From assembly GCF_003987215.1 (NCBI RefSeq), contig NZ_PIPW01000003.1, forward strand, positions 1 through 64,000: a stretch of DNA of 64,000 nucleotides, in the 5' to 3' direction. A program made the position numbers and the translations under genes. This DNA comes from Pseudidiomarina halophila (GTDB lineage: Bacteria > Pseudomonadota > Gammaproteobacteria > Enterobacterales > Alteromonadaceae). The notes under the pieces are model-generated. The model was not told where the DNA came from. It saw only the letters and a list, made by a program, of their open reading frames with translations, and did no database searches. Positions 44,141 through 53,748 of this stretch are shown here, in pieces (the stretch's first letter is position 1; each line of letters opens with the position of its first letter).

Positions 44141-45951
44141 GCGTCGTTTGATGCCATCGGCTGGCGTTCTTTCAGATACTCCGGCTGGAAGTGGAAATAC
44201 ACACCGGTTCCTCCCTCAGGGCGACGCTTAATGGTGATCTCACCGCCTAAGTGCTTGCTGCGCTCCTGCATAATCGCCAAACCATAGTGATTGAGCTTCT
44301 CGGCTTGCTCCGGAATACCAACGCCATCATCCTCGATGTTCATGCCGATCGCATGATCAATAGTCTCATGCAGACGTATGGTGACTTCTGAGCCCTGACT
44401 GTGATGGATAGCGTTCTGACAGGCCTCACGAATGATCTGCAATAAATGAATTTCTTCGTGCGGTGCCAGCGGTGCATTCGCTAACTGGTAGTCCAGGCGA
44501 AACTTCAGCTCAGACTGTTCTTCAAATTGTTTTAACGTGGTTTGCAGGGCATTTAGCAACCCTGCGCCATCTACTTTAAGGCGGAACGTGGTTAGCAGCT
44601 CTCGCAGCTGTCGGTACGCTGAGCTCAAGCCTTCACGCAGTTCGTGCGAGACGTCTTCAATAACCTCTTTATTATCCTTGGCAATGCCCTTGTCGAGACG
44701 GGTTACCTGGATTTTCAGGTAGGACAAAGCTTGCGCCAACGAGTCATGAAGCTCACGGGCAATAACCGTACGCTCCTGAATTAACGCCAGGCGACGCACT
44801 TGCTCTTCTTCTTGCTTCAAACTCAGGGCAATTGCGAGCTGGTCGGTTACCGATTGCAGCAGCTGTTGCTGCCATTCATCAAGCTGCGCAGTGCGGGGGC
44901 AACGCGCTACAAGAACACCATAGTAGTGATTATCACGCTCAAGCGGATAGCGGTAGACCCGCATGCCTTCCATGACACTAACGCCACCACCAGCGGTGAC
45001 ACACTCGGCACAATCCACTCCTGCGCAGGGGTCCTCGGCGGTATCTGCGGGTTGCACCTGCAGGTAAGGCTTATCGCCTGCAGGTGTGATAAGGCAAAGT
45101 TCAATGTCATCCACCTGCGAGGCATGTTTGAGGCCGTCAATGATGTCGGTGAAATCCTGATACCCGGGCGAGCGCTCAATTATACTCCGCGCCATATTGT
45201 AGAGAAATTCAAGCTTTGCGTTACTGCGTTGCAGAGCGCGGGTTTGTTCGTCTACACGTTTCTCAAGATTGCCATACATGTAGCCAATGGCATCGTTCAT
45301 CTTATTCAGCGTCGTTGCAAGTACACCAAGTTCATCAGCTAGCGGATGTTTTACGCGCGCGGTGAAATCGCCCTGGCCGATGCGGCGGGCGGTTTGGGTA
45401 AGTAGCTGCAATGGTTGCCGCACGCGTGTGCGTAGCCAGTAAGCAATGAAGCCAGCGAGAGCAATAGTGCTGAACAAGGATAGCACCTGAATTAGTCGAA
45501 TTGCCCGAATGCGTGCTTCCGCTTCGTGCTGTAGAGCACTGACTAAATTATCAAGCTCGGTAATCAGCGGAGCAAGAGCTTGTTCAAGTTGCGCCGGCGC
45601 TACGGCTCCACTGTCCAGACGGGCCATGACCGTCTGCCAGCTTTGTTGTGCTGCCCTGAACTGCGCGCTTAACTCTGAATCGCCATTATTAAGGCGGTTA
45701 AAAACCGGATGTTGCCAGGTTGCCTGCAAGGTCTCCGCCAGCCGCTGGGCCGATTCATCCGCTGGATTGACAAGGTGGTGCCAGGCGTAGCGGTAGCTCT
45801 GCATACGTAACGAGCCAGCCTTGTTAATCGCCAGCGCATCCTGATCCGCGCGCTCGGACAACCAATACGACGCGAGCAGGGTGCCGACAGTAAGGGCAAC
45901 CATTAAACTTAGGGCGATCCCGATACGGGTAACGATGGAAAACTGACGCAT
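44137..45951 (-). CDS. narX: nitrate/nitrite sensor histidine kinase NarX
   Basis: The 604-residue kinase has two membrane helices (about 11-30 and 152-170) flanking a periplasmic sensor with the P-box AGSLRMQSYR that binds nitrate. A HAMP linker, a GAF-like central region with a Cys cluster (CAGVDCAEC), the H-box RELHDSLAQALSYLK of the HisKA_3 type and the HATPase region (EACQNAIHHS, EDDGVGIP, GLAIMQERS) follow. It signals to NarL. It is transcribed away from narG. Confidence 0.93.
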   Translation of the reverse strand: MRQFSIVTRIGIALSLMVALTVGTLLASYWLSERADQDALAINKAGSLRMQSYRYAWHHLVNPADESAQRLAETLQATWQHPVFNRLNNGDSELSAQFRAAQQSWQTVMARLDSGAVAPAQLEQALAPLITELDNLVSALQHEAEARIRAIRLIQVLSLFSTIALAGFIAYWLRTRVRQPLQLLTQTARRIGQGDFTARVKHPLADELGVLATTLNKMNDAIGYMYGNLEKRVDEQTRALQRSNAKLEFLYNMARSIIERSPGYQDFTDIIDGLKHASQVDDIELCLITPAGDKPYLQVQPADTAEDPCAGVDCAECVTAGGGVSVMEGMRVYRYPLERDNHYYGVLVARCPRTAQLDEWQQQLLQSVTDQLAIALSLKQEEEQVRRLALIQERTVIARELHDSLAQALSYLKIQVTRLDKGIAKDNKEVIEDVSHELREGLSSAYRQLRELLTTFRLKVDGAGLLNALQTTLKQFEEQSELKFRLDYQLANAPLAPHEEIHLLQIIREACQNAIHHSQGSEVTIRLHETIDHAIGMNIEDDGVGIPEQAEKLNHYGLAIMQERSKHLGGEITIKRRPEGGTGVYFHFQPEYLKERQPMASNDA

Positions 45952-46026
45952 AGCAACTCAAGTTAAAAAATGTACAGGGTATAGTTTAACGGCAATTGGG
46001 TTTAATGGGCTACCTCCTTTGTATCC

Positions 46027-46110
46027 TACTCATCGCGCTAAAAATAGCCAAAAACATCAAGTCTAATAAAATCAGCTAGTTAACCATAATTAGCTCTACC
46101 TATTTGGTAG
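46027..46110. promoter_or_regulatory. NarL-type heptamers and inverted repeat in the narX-narG region
   Basis: TACTCAT (46027-46033) and TACCTAT (46097-46103) both fit the NarL/NarP heptamer TACYYMT. The second lies in a perfect inverted repeat CTACC-TATTT-GGTAG (46096-46110). This 263 bp divergent gap serves narX and narGHJI. No convincing TTGAT-N4-ATCAA FNR box was found in it. Confidence 0.45.
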
Positions 46111-46214
46111 TAAAAAAGCCTCTCCCCCCTGGTTTTCACCCCCGCGCAGCCTATGGCAAAAGCCTCTGGACTTCGCCACACTTAGCGCGTTCGACATCGA
46201 CCAGGAGTTTGAGG

Positions 46215-49200
46215 ATGAGTCACCTACTCGAAAAATTGCGTTTCTTCAAAACGCGTAAAGAACCCTTTGCAGATGGGCATGGGGTAACAACAGATCAAAA
46301 TCGTTCATGGGAAAGCGGCTATCGCCAGCGTTGGCAGCACGACAAAGTAGTGCGTTCAACCCATGGGGTGAACTGTACTGGCTCATGCAGCTGGAAAATT
46401 TATGTTAAAGATGGCCTGGTAACCTGGGAAACCCAACAAACGGATTACCCGCGTACCCGCCCGGACCTGCCGAATCACGAACCACGTGGTTGCCCACGCG
46501 GGGCGAGCTACTCTTGGTATATCTACAGCGCGAACCGGCTGAAATATCCAAAAATGCGTCAGCAGCTGATGAAACTTTGGCGTGAAGCCAAAGAGCAGCA
46601 TAGCGATCCGGTCGCCGCCTGGGAGTCTATCGTCAGCGATCCTGTGAAGGCGAAAAGCTACAAAGAGCGCCGTGGTCTGGGTGGTTTTGTCCGCGCCAGC
46701 TGGGATGAGGTCAACGAGTTAATCGCTGCAAGTAACGTTTATACAGCGAAGACTTACGGCCCTGACCGTATCAACGGCTTCTCGCCTATTCCGGCGATGT
46801 CTATGGTTTCGTATGCTGCAGGTTCGCGTTACCTGTCGCTGATCGGTGGTAACTGTCTAAGTTTCTACGACTGGTACTGTGACTTACCGCCAGCGTCACC
46901 ACAGGTGTGGGGTGAGCAAACAGACGTGCCGGAATCGGCCGACTGGTATAACTCCAATTACATTATCGTTTGGGGCTCCAACGTTCCGCAGACGCGTACG
47001 CCAGATGCGCACTTTTTGACCGAAGTCCGCTACAAAGGCACTAAGACCTGTGTCATTACCTCGGATTATTCAGAAGCTTCGAAGTTTGGTGACACCTGGT
47101 TGTCACCGCGTCAGGGCACGGATTCCGCGTTAGCGATGGCGTTTGGTCACGTCATTCTGAAAGAATTCTACGTCAATACGCCAAGCAGCTATTTCAATGA
47201 TTACGTGCGTCGCTACACCGACATGCCTATGTTAGTCATGCTCGAGCCGGGCGAGAAAGTACTTAATCAGGGCCGCTTCCTGCGCGCGGCTGATCTGGTC
47301 GACAATCTGGGCGAAGATAACAATCCAGACTGGAAAACCATTGCCTTCAATGAAGAAGATCAGCGTTTAACCAGCCCGAATGGTGCCATTGGTTATCGTT
47401 GGGGCCAGAAAGGCAAATGGAACCTTGAGCAGAAAGATGCAAAAGGTGATCTGAAGCTGGCGTTAACGCTGAAAGACAGCCACGACGAAATCGTCGAAGT
47501 TGGCTTCCCGTACTTTGGTTCTGCACCACACGAGTATGACTACTTCCAGCACACTCACCATGATGAAGTGCAAGTTCGCAAAATTCCGGCGAAACGTATT
47601 GAGCTTGCCAATGGTGAAACAGCACTGGTCGCTACCGTGTTTGATTTGATGCTGGCGCAGTATGGTGTCGATAACGGTATTAATGACGAAAACCGTGCGC
47701 AAAGCTACGAAGACGACGTACCTTATACTCCTGCGTGGCAAGAGCAAATCACCGGCGTTAAGCCTGCGGATGTGATTCGCATCGCCACTGAATTTGGCCG
47801 CAACGCGGACAAAACCAAAGGTCGTTCGATGATTATCGTTGGTGCCGCGATTAACCACTGGTATCACATGGACATGAGCTACCGCGGCTTGATCAACATG
47901 CTGATGATGTGTGGCTGTATCGGTCAAAGCGGTGGCGGCTGGGCGCACTACGTTGGACAGGAAAAACTGCGTCCGCAAACCGGCTGGCAACCGCTGGCAT
48001 TTGGTTTGGACTGGCAGCGTCCACCGCGTCAGATGAACGGTACCTCATTCTTCTATAATCATTCCAGCCAATGGCGTTATGAAAAACTGGATATGAGCGA
48101 AGTGGTATCGCCACTGGCTGATAAAAACAAATGGCAAAGCTCGATTATTGACTACAACACCCGCGCTGAGCGCATGGGTTGGTTACCCTCTGCCCCGCAG
48201 CTGGGCGTTAACCCGCTGACGGTTGCCGAAAAAGCCAAAGCGGCAGGAAAAGAAGTCAAAGAGTACCTGGTTGAACAGCTGAAAAGCGGAGATATCCCGT
48301 TTGCCTGTACGCAACCGGATGATCCAAAGAACTTCCCGCGAAACATGTTTATCTGGCGTTCGAACCTGCTTGGCTCCTCAGGTAAAGGCCATGAGTACAT
48401 GCTCAAGCACTTCCTGGGCACGACCCATAAAACCTTCGGCGAAAACCTTGGTGAAATGGGTGGCAAAAAACCAGAAGACGTTGAGTGGGTTGACGATGGT
48501 GCTGAAGGCAAGGTTGACCTGTGGGTAACCCTTGATTTCCGTATGTCGACCACCTGTCTGTACTCAGACATCGTGTTACCAACTGCGACCTGGTATGAAA
48601 AAGACGACATGAATACGTCTGACATGCATCCCTTCATTCACCCGCTGACAGCGGCAGTGGATCCGGTCTGGGAAGCGCGCAGTGACTGGGAAATCTTTAA
48701 AGGCATTGCGAAAGAATTTTCCAAGGTCTGTAAAGGTCACCTGGGTGTTGAACAGGACGTGGTTACCACGCCAATCATGCACGATTCCGCTGGCGAAATG
48801 GCGCAGCCATACGGCGTTAAAGCCTGGTGGAAAGGTGAGTGTGAAGCTATTCCAGGCGTCACTATGCCAAATATCACTGTCGTCGAGCGCGATTACCCGA
48901 ATACCTACCATCGCTTTACCTCCCTTGGTCCGTTAATGGATAAGTTAGGCAATGGCGGTAAAGGTATTAACTGGGATACGAAAGAGGAAGTTGATTTTCT
49001 CGGCAAGTTGAACCGTGTTCATTATGAAGAAGGTGCTAACAAAGGCCGGCCGATTATTGAAAGTGCTATCGATGCTTGCGAAGTCATCCTGTCGCTGGCA
49101 CCGGAAACGAACGGTCATGTTGCAGTGAAAGCATGGGCGGCATTAGGCGAGCAGACCGGGCGTGATCACACCCACCTGGCGAAGCCAAAAGAGGAAGAGA

Positions 49201-49934
49201 AAATCCGCTTCCGCGATATCGTTGCGCAACCACGGAAAATTATCTCATCACCTACCTGGTCTGGCCTGGAAGATGAGCATGTCTCCTACAACGCGGGTTA
49301 CACCAACGTTCATGAGTTGATTCCATGGCGGACAATAACTGGCCGGCAACAGTTCTATCAGGACCACGAATGGATGCGTGATTTCGGTGAAACCTTATGT
49401 GCTTATAAGCCACCGATTAACCTGAAGACCGTGCAGCCGGTGCTGAACAAAAACCAGAACGGCAACAAAGAGATCGTGCTGAACTGGATTACTCCGCACC
49501 AGAAGTGGGGTATTCACAGTACCTACTCAGAAAACCTGTTGATGCTGACCCTGTCACGCGGCGGCCCGATTGTCTGGATGAGTGAAATCGATGCTAAGGC
49601 GGCCGGAATTGAAGATAACGATTGGATTGAAATCTTCAACGTTAACGGTTCGATTAATGCGCGGGCAGTTGTCTCCCAGCGGGTTCCGGAAGGCATGAGC
49701 ATGATGTATCACGCTCAGGAACGTCTGGTAAATATTCCGGGCTCTGAACTGACCGGTACCCGTGGCGGTATCCACAACTCAGTCACACGGGCGGTGATGA
49801 AGCCGACTCACATGATTGGTGGATACGCACAACAAGCCTATGGCTTTAACTATTACGGCACAGTTGGCTGCAACCGCGATGAATTCGTGGTTATCCGCAA
49901 GATGGATAAAGTCGACTGGCTGGATACTGAATAA
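46215..49934 (+). CDS. narG: respiratory nitrate reductase alpha subunit NarG
   Basis: The 1239-residue molybdo-bis(MGD) enzyme reduces nitrate to nitrite on the cytoplasmic side. The FS0 cluster ligands are in HGVNCTGSCSW, with the fourth Cys in PRGCPRGASYSW. MGD-binding segments such as DWYCDLPPASPQVWGEQTDV and MIIVGAAINHWYHMDM are present. ATG 46215 has AGGAG seven bases upstream and starts as MSHLLEKLRFFK; a longer in-frame reading has no Shine-Dalgarno. It heads narGHJI-ppiC. Confidence 0.97.
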   Translation: MSHLLEKLRFFKTRKEPFADGHGVTTDQNRSWESGYRQRWQHDKVVRSTHGVNCTGSCSWKIYVKDGLVTWETQQTDYPRTRPDLPNHEPRGCPRGASYSWYIYSANRLKYPKMRQQLMKLWREAKEQHSDPVAAWESIVSDPVKAKSYKERRGLGGFVRASWDEVNELIAASNVYTAKTYGPDRINGFSPIPAMSMVSYAAGSRYLSLIGGNCLSFYDWYCDLPPASPQVWGEQTDVPESADWYNSNYIIVWGSNVPQTRTPDAHFLTEVRYKGTKTCVITSDYSEASKFGDTWLSPRQGTDSALAMAFGHVILKEFYVNTPSSYFNDYVRRYTDMPMLVMLEPGEKVLNQGRFLRAADLVDNLGEDNNPDWKTIAFNEEDQRLTSPNGAIGYRWGQKGKWNLEQKDAKGDLKLALTLKDSHDEIVEVGFPYFGSAPHEYDYFQHTHHDEVQVRKIPAKRIELANGETALVATVFDLMLAQYGVDNGINDENRAQSYEDDVPYTPAWQEQITGVKPADVIRIATEFGRNADKTKGRSMIIVGAAINHWYHMDMSYRGLINMLMMCGCIGQSGGGWAHYVGQEKLRPQTGWQPLAFGLDWQRPPRQMNGTSFFYNHSSQWRYEKLDMSEVVSPLADKNKWQSSIIDYNTRAERMGWLPSAPQLGVNPLTVAEKAKAAGKEVKEYLVEQLKSGDIPFACTQPDDPKNFPRNMFIWRSNLLGSSGKGHEYMLKHFLGTTHKTFGENLGEMGGKKPEDVEWVDDGAEGKVDLWVTLDFRMSTTCLYSDIVLPTATWYEKDDMNTSDMHPFIHPLTAAVDPVWEARSDWEIFKGIAKEFSKVCKGHLGVEQDVVTTPIMHDSAGEMAQPYGVKAWWKGECEAIPGVTMPNITVVERDYPNTYHRFTSLGPLMDKLGNGGKGINWDTKEEVDFLGKLNRVHYEEGANKGRPIIESAIDACEVILSLAPETNGHVAVKAWAALGEQTGRDHTHLAKPKEEEKIRFRDIVAQPRKIISSPTWSGLEDEHVSYNAGYTNVHELIPWRTITGRQQFYQDHEWMRDFGETLCAYKPPINLKTVQPVLNKNQNGNKEIVLNWITPHQKWGIHSTYSENLLMLTLSRGGPIVWMSEIDAKAAGIEDNDWIEIFNVNGSINARAVVSQRVPEGMSMMYHAQERLVNIPGSELTGTRGGIHNSVTRAVMKPTHMIGGYAQQAYGFNYYGTVGCNRDEFVVIRKMDKVDWLDTE

Positions 49935-49955
49935 CGTTGGAGTGAGGACAATACG

Positions 49956-51491
49956 ATGAAAGTAAGAGCTCAAATTGGCATGGTGCTGAATTTGGACAAG
50001 TGTATTGGTTGTCATACCTGCTCCATCACTTGTAAAAATGTCTGGACCTCACGTGAAGGCGTGGAGTACGCATGGTTCAACAACGTTGAAACCAAACCCG
50101 GTATCGGCTTCCCGAAAGAATGGGAAAACCAAGACAAGTGGAACGGTGGCTGGGTACGCAATAAAAAAGGCAAGCTGGAACTGAAGATCGGTACCAAGCG
50201 GCGCGTGTTGGCGAATATTTTCGCCAACCCGGATCTGCCTGAAATCGACGACTACTATGAGCCGTTTGATTTTGATTACCAACACTTGCACACGGCAAAA
50301 GACACCAAGCATCAGCCGATTGCCCGTCCGCGTTCACTGATCAGTGGTCAGCGCATGGAGAAAATCGAATGGGGTCCGAACTGGGAAGAAATTCTCGGTA
50401 CGGAATTCGCCAAACGGAAGAAAGACAAAAACTTCGACGAAGTCGTGCAAAAAGATATCTACGGTCAATTTGAAAAGACCTTCATGATGTATTTGCCGCG
50501 TTTGTGCGAGCACTGTCTGAACCCGGCTTGTGTTGCTGCGTGCCCGTCAGGTGCAATTTATAAGCGCGAAGAAGACGGTATCGTGCTTATCGATCAGGAT
50601 AAGTGCCGCGGCTGGCGCATGTGTGTTTCTGGCTGCCCGTACAAGAAGATTTACTACAACTGGAAAACCGGTAAATCAGAGAAATGTACCTTCTGTTACC
50701 CACGCATTGAAGCTGGGCAACCGACCACCTGCTCTGAGACCTGTGTAGGACGTATCCGTTATCTGGGCGTACTGCTTTATGATGCTGACCGCATCGAAGA
50801 AGCAGCGAATACCCCGAACGAGCAAGATCTTTATCAGGCACAGCTTGATATCTTCCTGGATCCGCATGATCCGGAAGTGCAGGCAGCTGCGCGCAAAGAA
50901 GGTATTGCAGATAACTGGATTCAGGCGGCACAACGCTCACCGGTGTATATGATGGCAATGCAATGGAAAGTTGCGTTACCACTGCATCCGGAATACCGCA
51001 CCCTGCCGATGGTTTGGTACGTGCCACCACTGTCGCCAATTCAAAGTGCAGTCGAGGCAGGTCATGTCGGTATGAACGGTGAGATTCCAGACCTGAAATC
51101 GCTGCGTATTCCATTGCGTTATCTGGCAAACATGCTCACCGCCGGCGACGAATTTCCAATTGTCCGGGCGCTGGAACGCATGATTGCGATGCGAGCTTAC
51201 AAACGCAGTCAGCACGTTGATGGTGTCGAAGATCTTGACGTGCTCAAGCAGGTCGGCCTGACCCAGCATCAAGTTGAAGAAATGTACCGTTATATGGCGT
51301 TGGCCAATTACGAAGATCGTTTCGTGATACCAACCAGCCACCGTGCCTATGCTGAAAATGCTTACGACCTGAAAGGTAGCTGCGGCTTCACTTTCGGTAA
51401 TGGTTGTAGTGACGGCAACAACGATGTGAACCTGTTTGGTGCGAAGAAGCAAAGCGTGCGCCAGGTCATTCCGGTCACGGTGAAGGAGTAA
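49956..51491 (+). CDS. narH: respiratory nitrate reductase beta subunit NarH
   Basis: The 511-residue electron-transfer subunit carries four Fe-S clusters. Its Cys groups are CIGCHTCSITCKNVW (near 18), CEHCLNPACVAACPSGA, CRGWRMCVSGCPYKK (the Trp gives the [3Fe-4S] site) and CTFCYP with CSETC. It passes electrons from NarI haems to NarG. It starts 21 bases after narG, with GTTGGAG upstream. Confidence 0.97.
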   Translation: MKVRAQIGMVLNLDKCIGCHTCSITCKNVWTSREGVEYAWFNNVETKPGIGFPKEWENQDKWNGGWVRNKKGKLELKIGTKRRVLANIFANPDLPEIDDYYEPFDFDYQHLHTAKDTKHQPIARPRSLISGQRMEKIEWGPNWEEILGTEFAKRKKDKNFDEVVQKDIYGQFEKTFMMYLPRLCEHCLNPACVAACPSGAIYKREEDGIVLIDQDKCRGWRMCVSGCPYKKIYYNWKTGKSEKCTFCYPRIEAGQPTTCSETCVGRIRYLGVLLYDADRIEEAANTPNEQDLYQAQLDIFLDPHDPEVQAAARKEGIADNWIQAAQRSPVYMMAMQWKVALPLHPEYRTLPMVWYVPPLSPIQSAVEAGHVGMNGEIPDLKSLRIPLRYLANMLTAGDEFPIVRALERMIAMRAYKRSQHVDGVEDLDVLKQVGLTQHQVEEMYRYMALANYEDRFVIPTSHRAYAENAYDLKGSCGFTFGNGCSDGNNDVNLFGAKKQSVRQVIPVTVKE

Positions 51492-51495
51492 TCTG

Positions 51496-52224
51496 ATGCA
51501 AGTTTTACAAGTAATTTCGTTATTACTCGACTACCCGAAAGTAGAGCTGCTCGAAGTAGTGCCCGAATTACGTGCCACGGTACGTAACTCGGCACTGAGC
51601 AGTGCCCAACAGCAAGCTTTGGATGGGTTTATTGTGCGCCGCACCAGCGGTGACTTTATGGACTGGCAATCAGAATACGATCGCTTGTTCGAACGTGGCC
51701 GCGCACTGTCATTACTGTTGTTTGAACACGTTCATGGTGAATCCCGCGATCGTGGTCAGGCAATGGTCGATTTAATGCAGCAATATCAGCAGGCCGGCTT
51801 AGATATCGGCGTCAAGGAACTGCCTGACTACATTCCATTGTATCTGGAGTTTCTCGCTACCCAGGGAGAAGAAAATGCTCGCGAAGGTTTGGCGGAAGTC
51901 GGCCATATCCTTGCGGTCCTGGCAGTACGCCTGGAACAACGTGAGTGTGATTACGCCGAGCTGTTCCGAAGCTTGCTGGAATTGTCGCAAGTCCAGGTCG
52001 ACCTGAATGATGTTCGCGCTCAGGTTGAAAAAGAAAAACGCGATGACACCCCAAAAGAACTGGATAAAGTTTGGGAAGAAGAAATGGTGACCTTCACCGG
52101 AAATGATGCGACCAGCACTTGCCCGACGGCGCAAAACCGTCCTGGCGAAGGGCAGCGGCGGGATCAGTATATTCCGCTGAATCTTGACCAATTAAGTAAC
52201 GTGAAAAACGCTGCGGATGCCTAA
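51496..52224 (+). CDS. narJ: nitrate reductase assembly chaperone NarJ
   Basis: The 242-residue acidic helical protein is the dedicated chaperone that inserts the molybdenum cofactor in NarG and holds NarGH until membrane docking. The NarJ/TorD fold pattern includes ISLLLDYPK near the start, YDRLFERGRALSLLLFEHVHGESRDRGQAM and LPDYIPLYLEFLA. It lies four bases after narH. A longer acidic tail than usual holds a Thr/Cys stretch. Confidence 0.95.
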   Translation: MQVLQVISLLLDYPKVELLEVVPELRATVRNSALSSAQQQALDGFIVRRTSGDFMDWQSEYDRLFERGRALSLLLFEHVHGESRDRGQAMVDLMQQYQQAGLDIGVKELPDYIPLYLEFLATQGEENAREGLAEVGHILAVLAVRLEQRECDYAELFRSLLELSQVQVDLNDVRAQVEKEKRDDTPKELDKVWEEEMVTFTGNDATSTCPTAQNRPGEGQRRDQYIPLNLDQLSNVKNAADA

Positions 52225-52235
52225 GGAGCATGACC

Positions 52236-52925
52236 ATGAATTATTTAAATACGTTTTTCTTTGGTATCTACCCTTACATTGCGCTGGCGGTAATGGTGAT
52301 CGGTACCTGGATCCGCTATGACCGCGAGCAATTTACCTGGAAGACCAGTTCCAGTCAGATGCTTGAAAAAAAGCAGCTACGTCGCGGTAGCATCGCTTTC
52401 CATATTGGTATCTTAGCGATTTTTGTCGGCCACTTTGTCGGTTTGTTGACGCCTTCTGAAGTCTGGCACGTTTTAGGCATCAGCACGTCAGCTAAGCAAA
52501 TTATTGCGATCGTGGCGGGCGGTATAGCTGGGGTGATTTGTTTTTACGGCCTGACGATCTTGATCGTGCGTCGTTTGAAAAATCCGCGCATTCGCGCCAA
52601 TAGCAGTACCATGGATATCGCGATTTTGTTGTTGCTTTACGCGCAACTGATTCTGGGTTTACTGTCGATTTTTGTTTCCCTCGACCACCTCGATGGATCA
52701 ACCATGGTGTTGTTGATGAGTTGGGCACAGAATACGCTGACCTTCGATGCAACGGCTGCTGCGGCAGCAATGACCGATGTGCACTGGATTTTTAAATTGC
52801 ACGTTACCCTTGGTTTAACGATCTTTTTGGTGTTCCCATTCACCCGCCTGGTGCACATGCTCAGCGTACCTATGCAGTATCTGCGCCGTCAGCACCAGGT
52901 CGTGCGTCAGAAAGCGCCGCGCTAA
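52236..52925 (+). CDS. narI: respiratory nitrate reductase gamma subunit NarI
   Basis: The 229-residue cytochrome b has five transmembrane helices and binds two b haems through His residues (HIGILAIFVGHFVG near 50-65, and KLHVTLGLTIFLVFPFTRLVHM near 185-205). It oxidises quinol and anchors NarGH. ATG 52236 has AAGGAG seven bases upstream; an ATG at 52230 is too close to it. Confidence 0.96.
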   Translation: MNYLNTFFFGIYPYIALAVMVIGTWIRYDREQFTWKTSSSQMLEKKQLRRGSIAFHIGILAIFVGHFVGLLTPSEVWHVLGISTSAKQIIAIVAGGIAGVICFYGLTILIVRRLKNPRIRANSSTMDIAILLLLYAQLILGLLSIFVSLDHLDGSTMVLLMSWAQNTLTFDATAAAAAMTDVHWIFKLHVTLGLTIFLVFPFTRLVHMLSVPMQYLRRQHQVVRQKAPR

Positions 52926-52935
52926 GGAGTAAAGT

Positions 52936-53703
52936 ATGATTCACGTGAATGAAATTGCCATCGACGAAAAAACGATTCTCGCGGAAATGCAGTACCATCC
53001 CGCCGATAGTCAGCAAGCCGCGATGCTAAAAGCCGCTGAGTCGTTGGTGATCGGTGAGTTATTCCGGCAGCGTGCCGCCGAACTTGGGCTGCACGTTAAG
53101 GATGAACTGAATGACGCCAGTGATGATGACTTCCTGGCCGCGCTCATCGACCGCGAAGTTGCTATCCCTGAAGCTGACGAAGCAGCGTGTGCGACATACT
53201 ACCAACAGAACCCGGAGCGTTTTACTACCTCGCCATTGTTGGAAGTACGGCATATTTTGCTGGCGGCCGCACCCGATGACGAATTGGACCGGGTGAATGG
53301 CAAGATGATGGCTGAGCAGATCATCAAGCAGTTGCATGAAGGCGATGACTTTGGCCGTCTGGCGCAGAAGCATTCAGCATGTCCTTCAAGTGCAACGGCA
53401 GGTAGTCTTGGTCAAATTAGCCGTGGCCAGACAGTGGCAGAATTTGAACGTCAGGTATTTACCGCCGAGGTTGGCTTAATGCCGCATCCGGTAGAGACGC
53501 GTTATGGTTTGCATGTGGTTTGGGTCGATCGCAAAATCGAAGGCAAACAATTGCCGTTTGATGCTGTGAAAGAGAAAATTGCTGCCTACTTGAACGAAAA
53601 AGTAGAACGCAAAGCTGTCGCACAGTACATCCATACTTTGATTCAGGATGCCGAGATCAAAGGCTTTGACTTCGCCGTGTCCGATTCTCCATTGTTGCAA
53701 TAG
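52936..53703 (+). CDS. parvulin-type peptidyl-prolyl isomerase of the nar operon
   Basis: The 255-residue protein has a helical N-terminal part and a PpiC/parvulin domain (about 115-215: VRHILLAAAPDDE, FGRLAQKHSACPSSATAGSLGQISRGQTV, TRYGLHVVWVDRK). No signal peptide is seen, so it likely acts in the cytoplasm, like NifM. It follows narI by ten bases with AAGGAG upstream; parvulins downstream of narGHJI occur in pseudomonads too, where they are thought to aid Nar maturation (inference). Confidence 0.88.
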   Translation: MIHVNEIAIDEKTILAEMQYHPADSQQAAMLKAAESLVIGELFRQRAAELGLHVKDELNDASDDDFLAALIDREVAIPEADEAACATYYQQNPERFTTSPLLEVRHILLAAAPDDELDRVNGKMMAEQIIKQLHEGDDFGRLAQKHSACPSSATAGSLGQISRGQTVAEFERQVFTAEVGLMPHPVETRYGLHVVWVDRKIEGKQLPFDAVKEKIAAYLNEKVERKAVAQYIHTLIQDAEIKGFDFAVSDSPLLQ

Positions 53704-53722
53704 GTAGAATTGCAGTAAGCTA

Positions 53723-53748
53723 AAGCCTCCACCACGGAGGCTTTTTTT
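53723..53748 (+). terminator. intrinsic terminator of narGHJI-ppiC containing the tpm Shine-Dalgarno
   Basis: The stem AAGCCTCC (53723-53730) pairs with GGAGGCTT (53736-53743) around ACCAC, then a T run to 53748. The tpm ATG is the next base, and the GGAGG of the right arm (53736-53740) is its only Shine-Dalgarno, eight bases away. Confidence 0.9.

Noticed and set aside
45952-46214. A classical FNR box for narGHJI
   Set aside because: I searched both strands of the gap and found only half sites (such as ATCAA); the NarL-type heptamers are the better signal.
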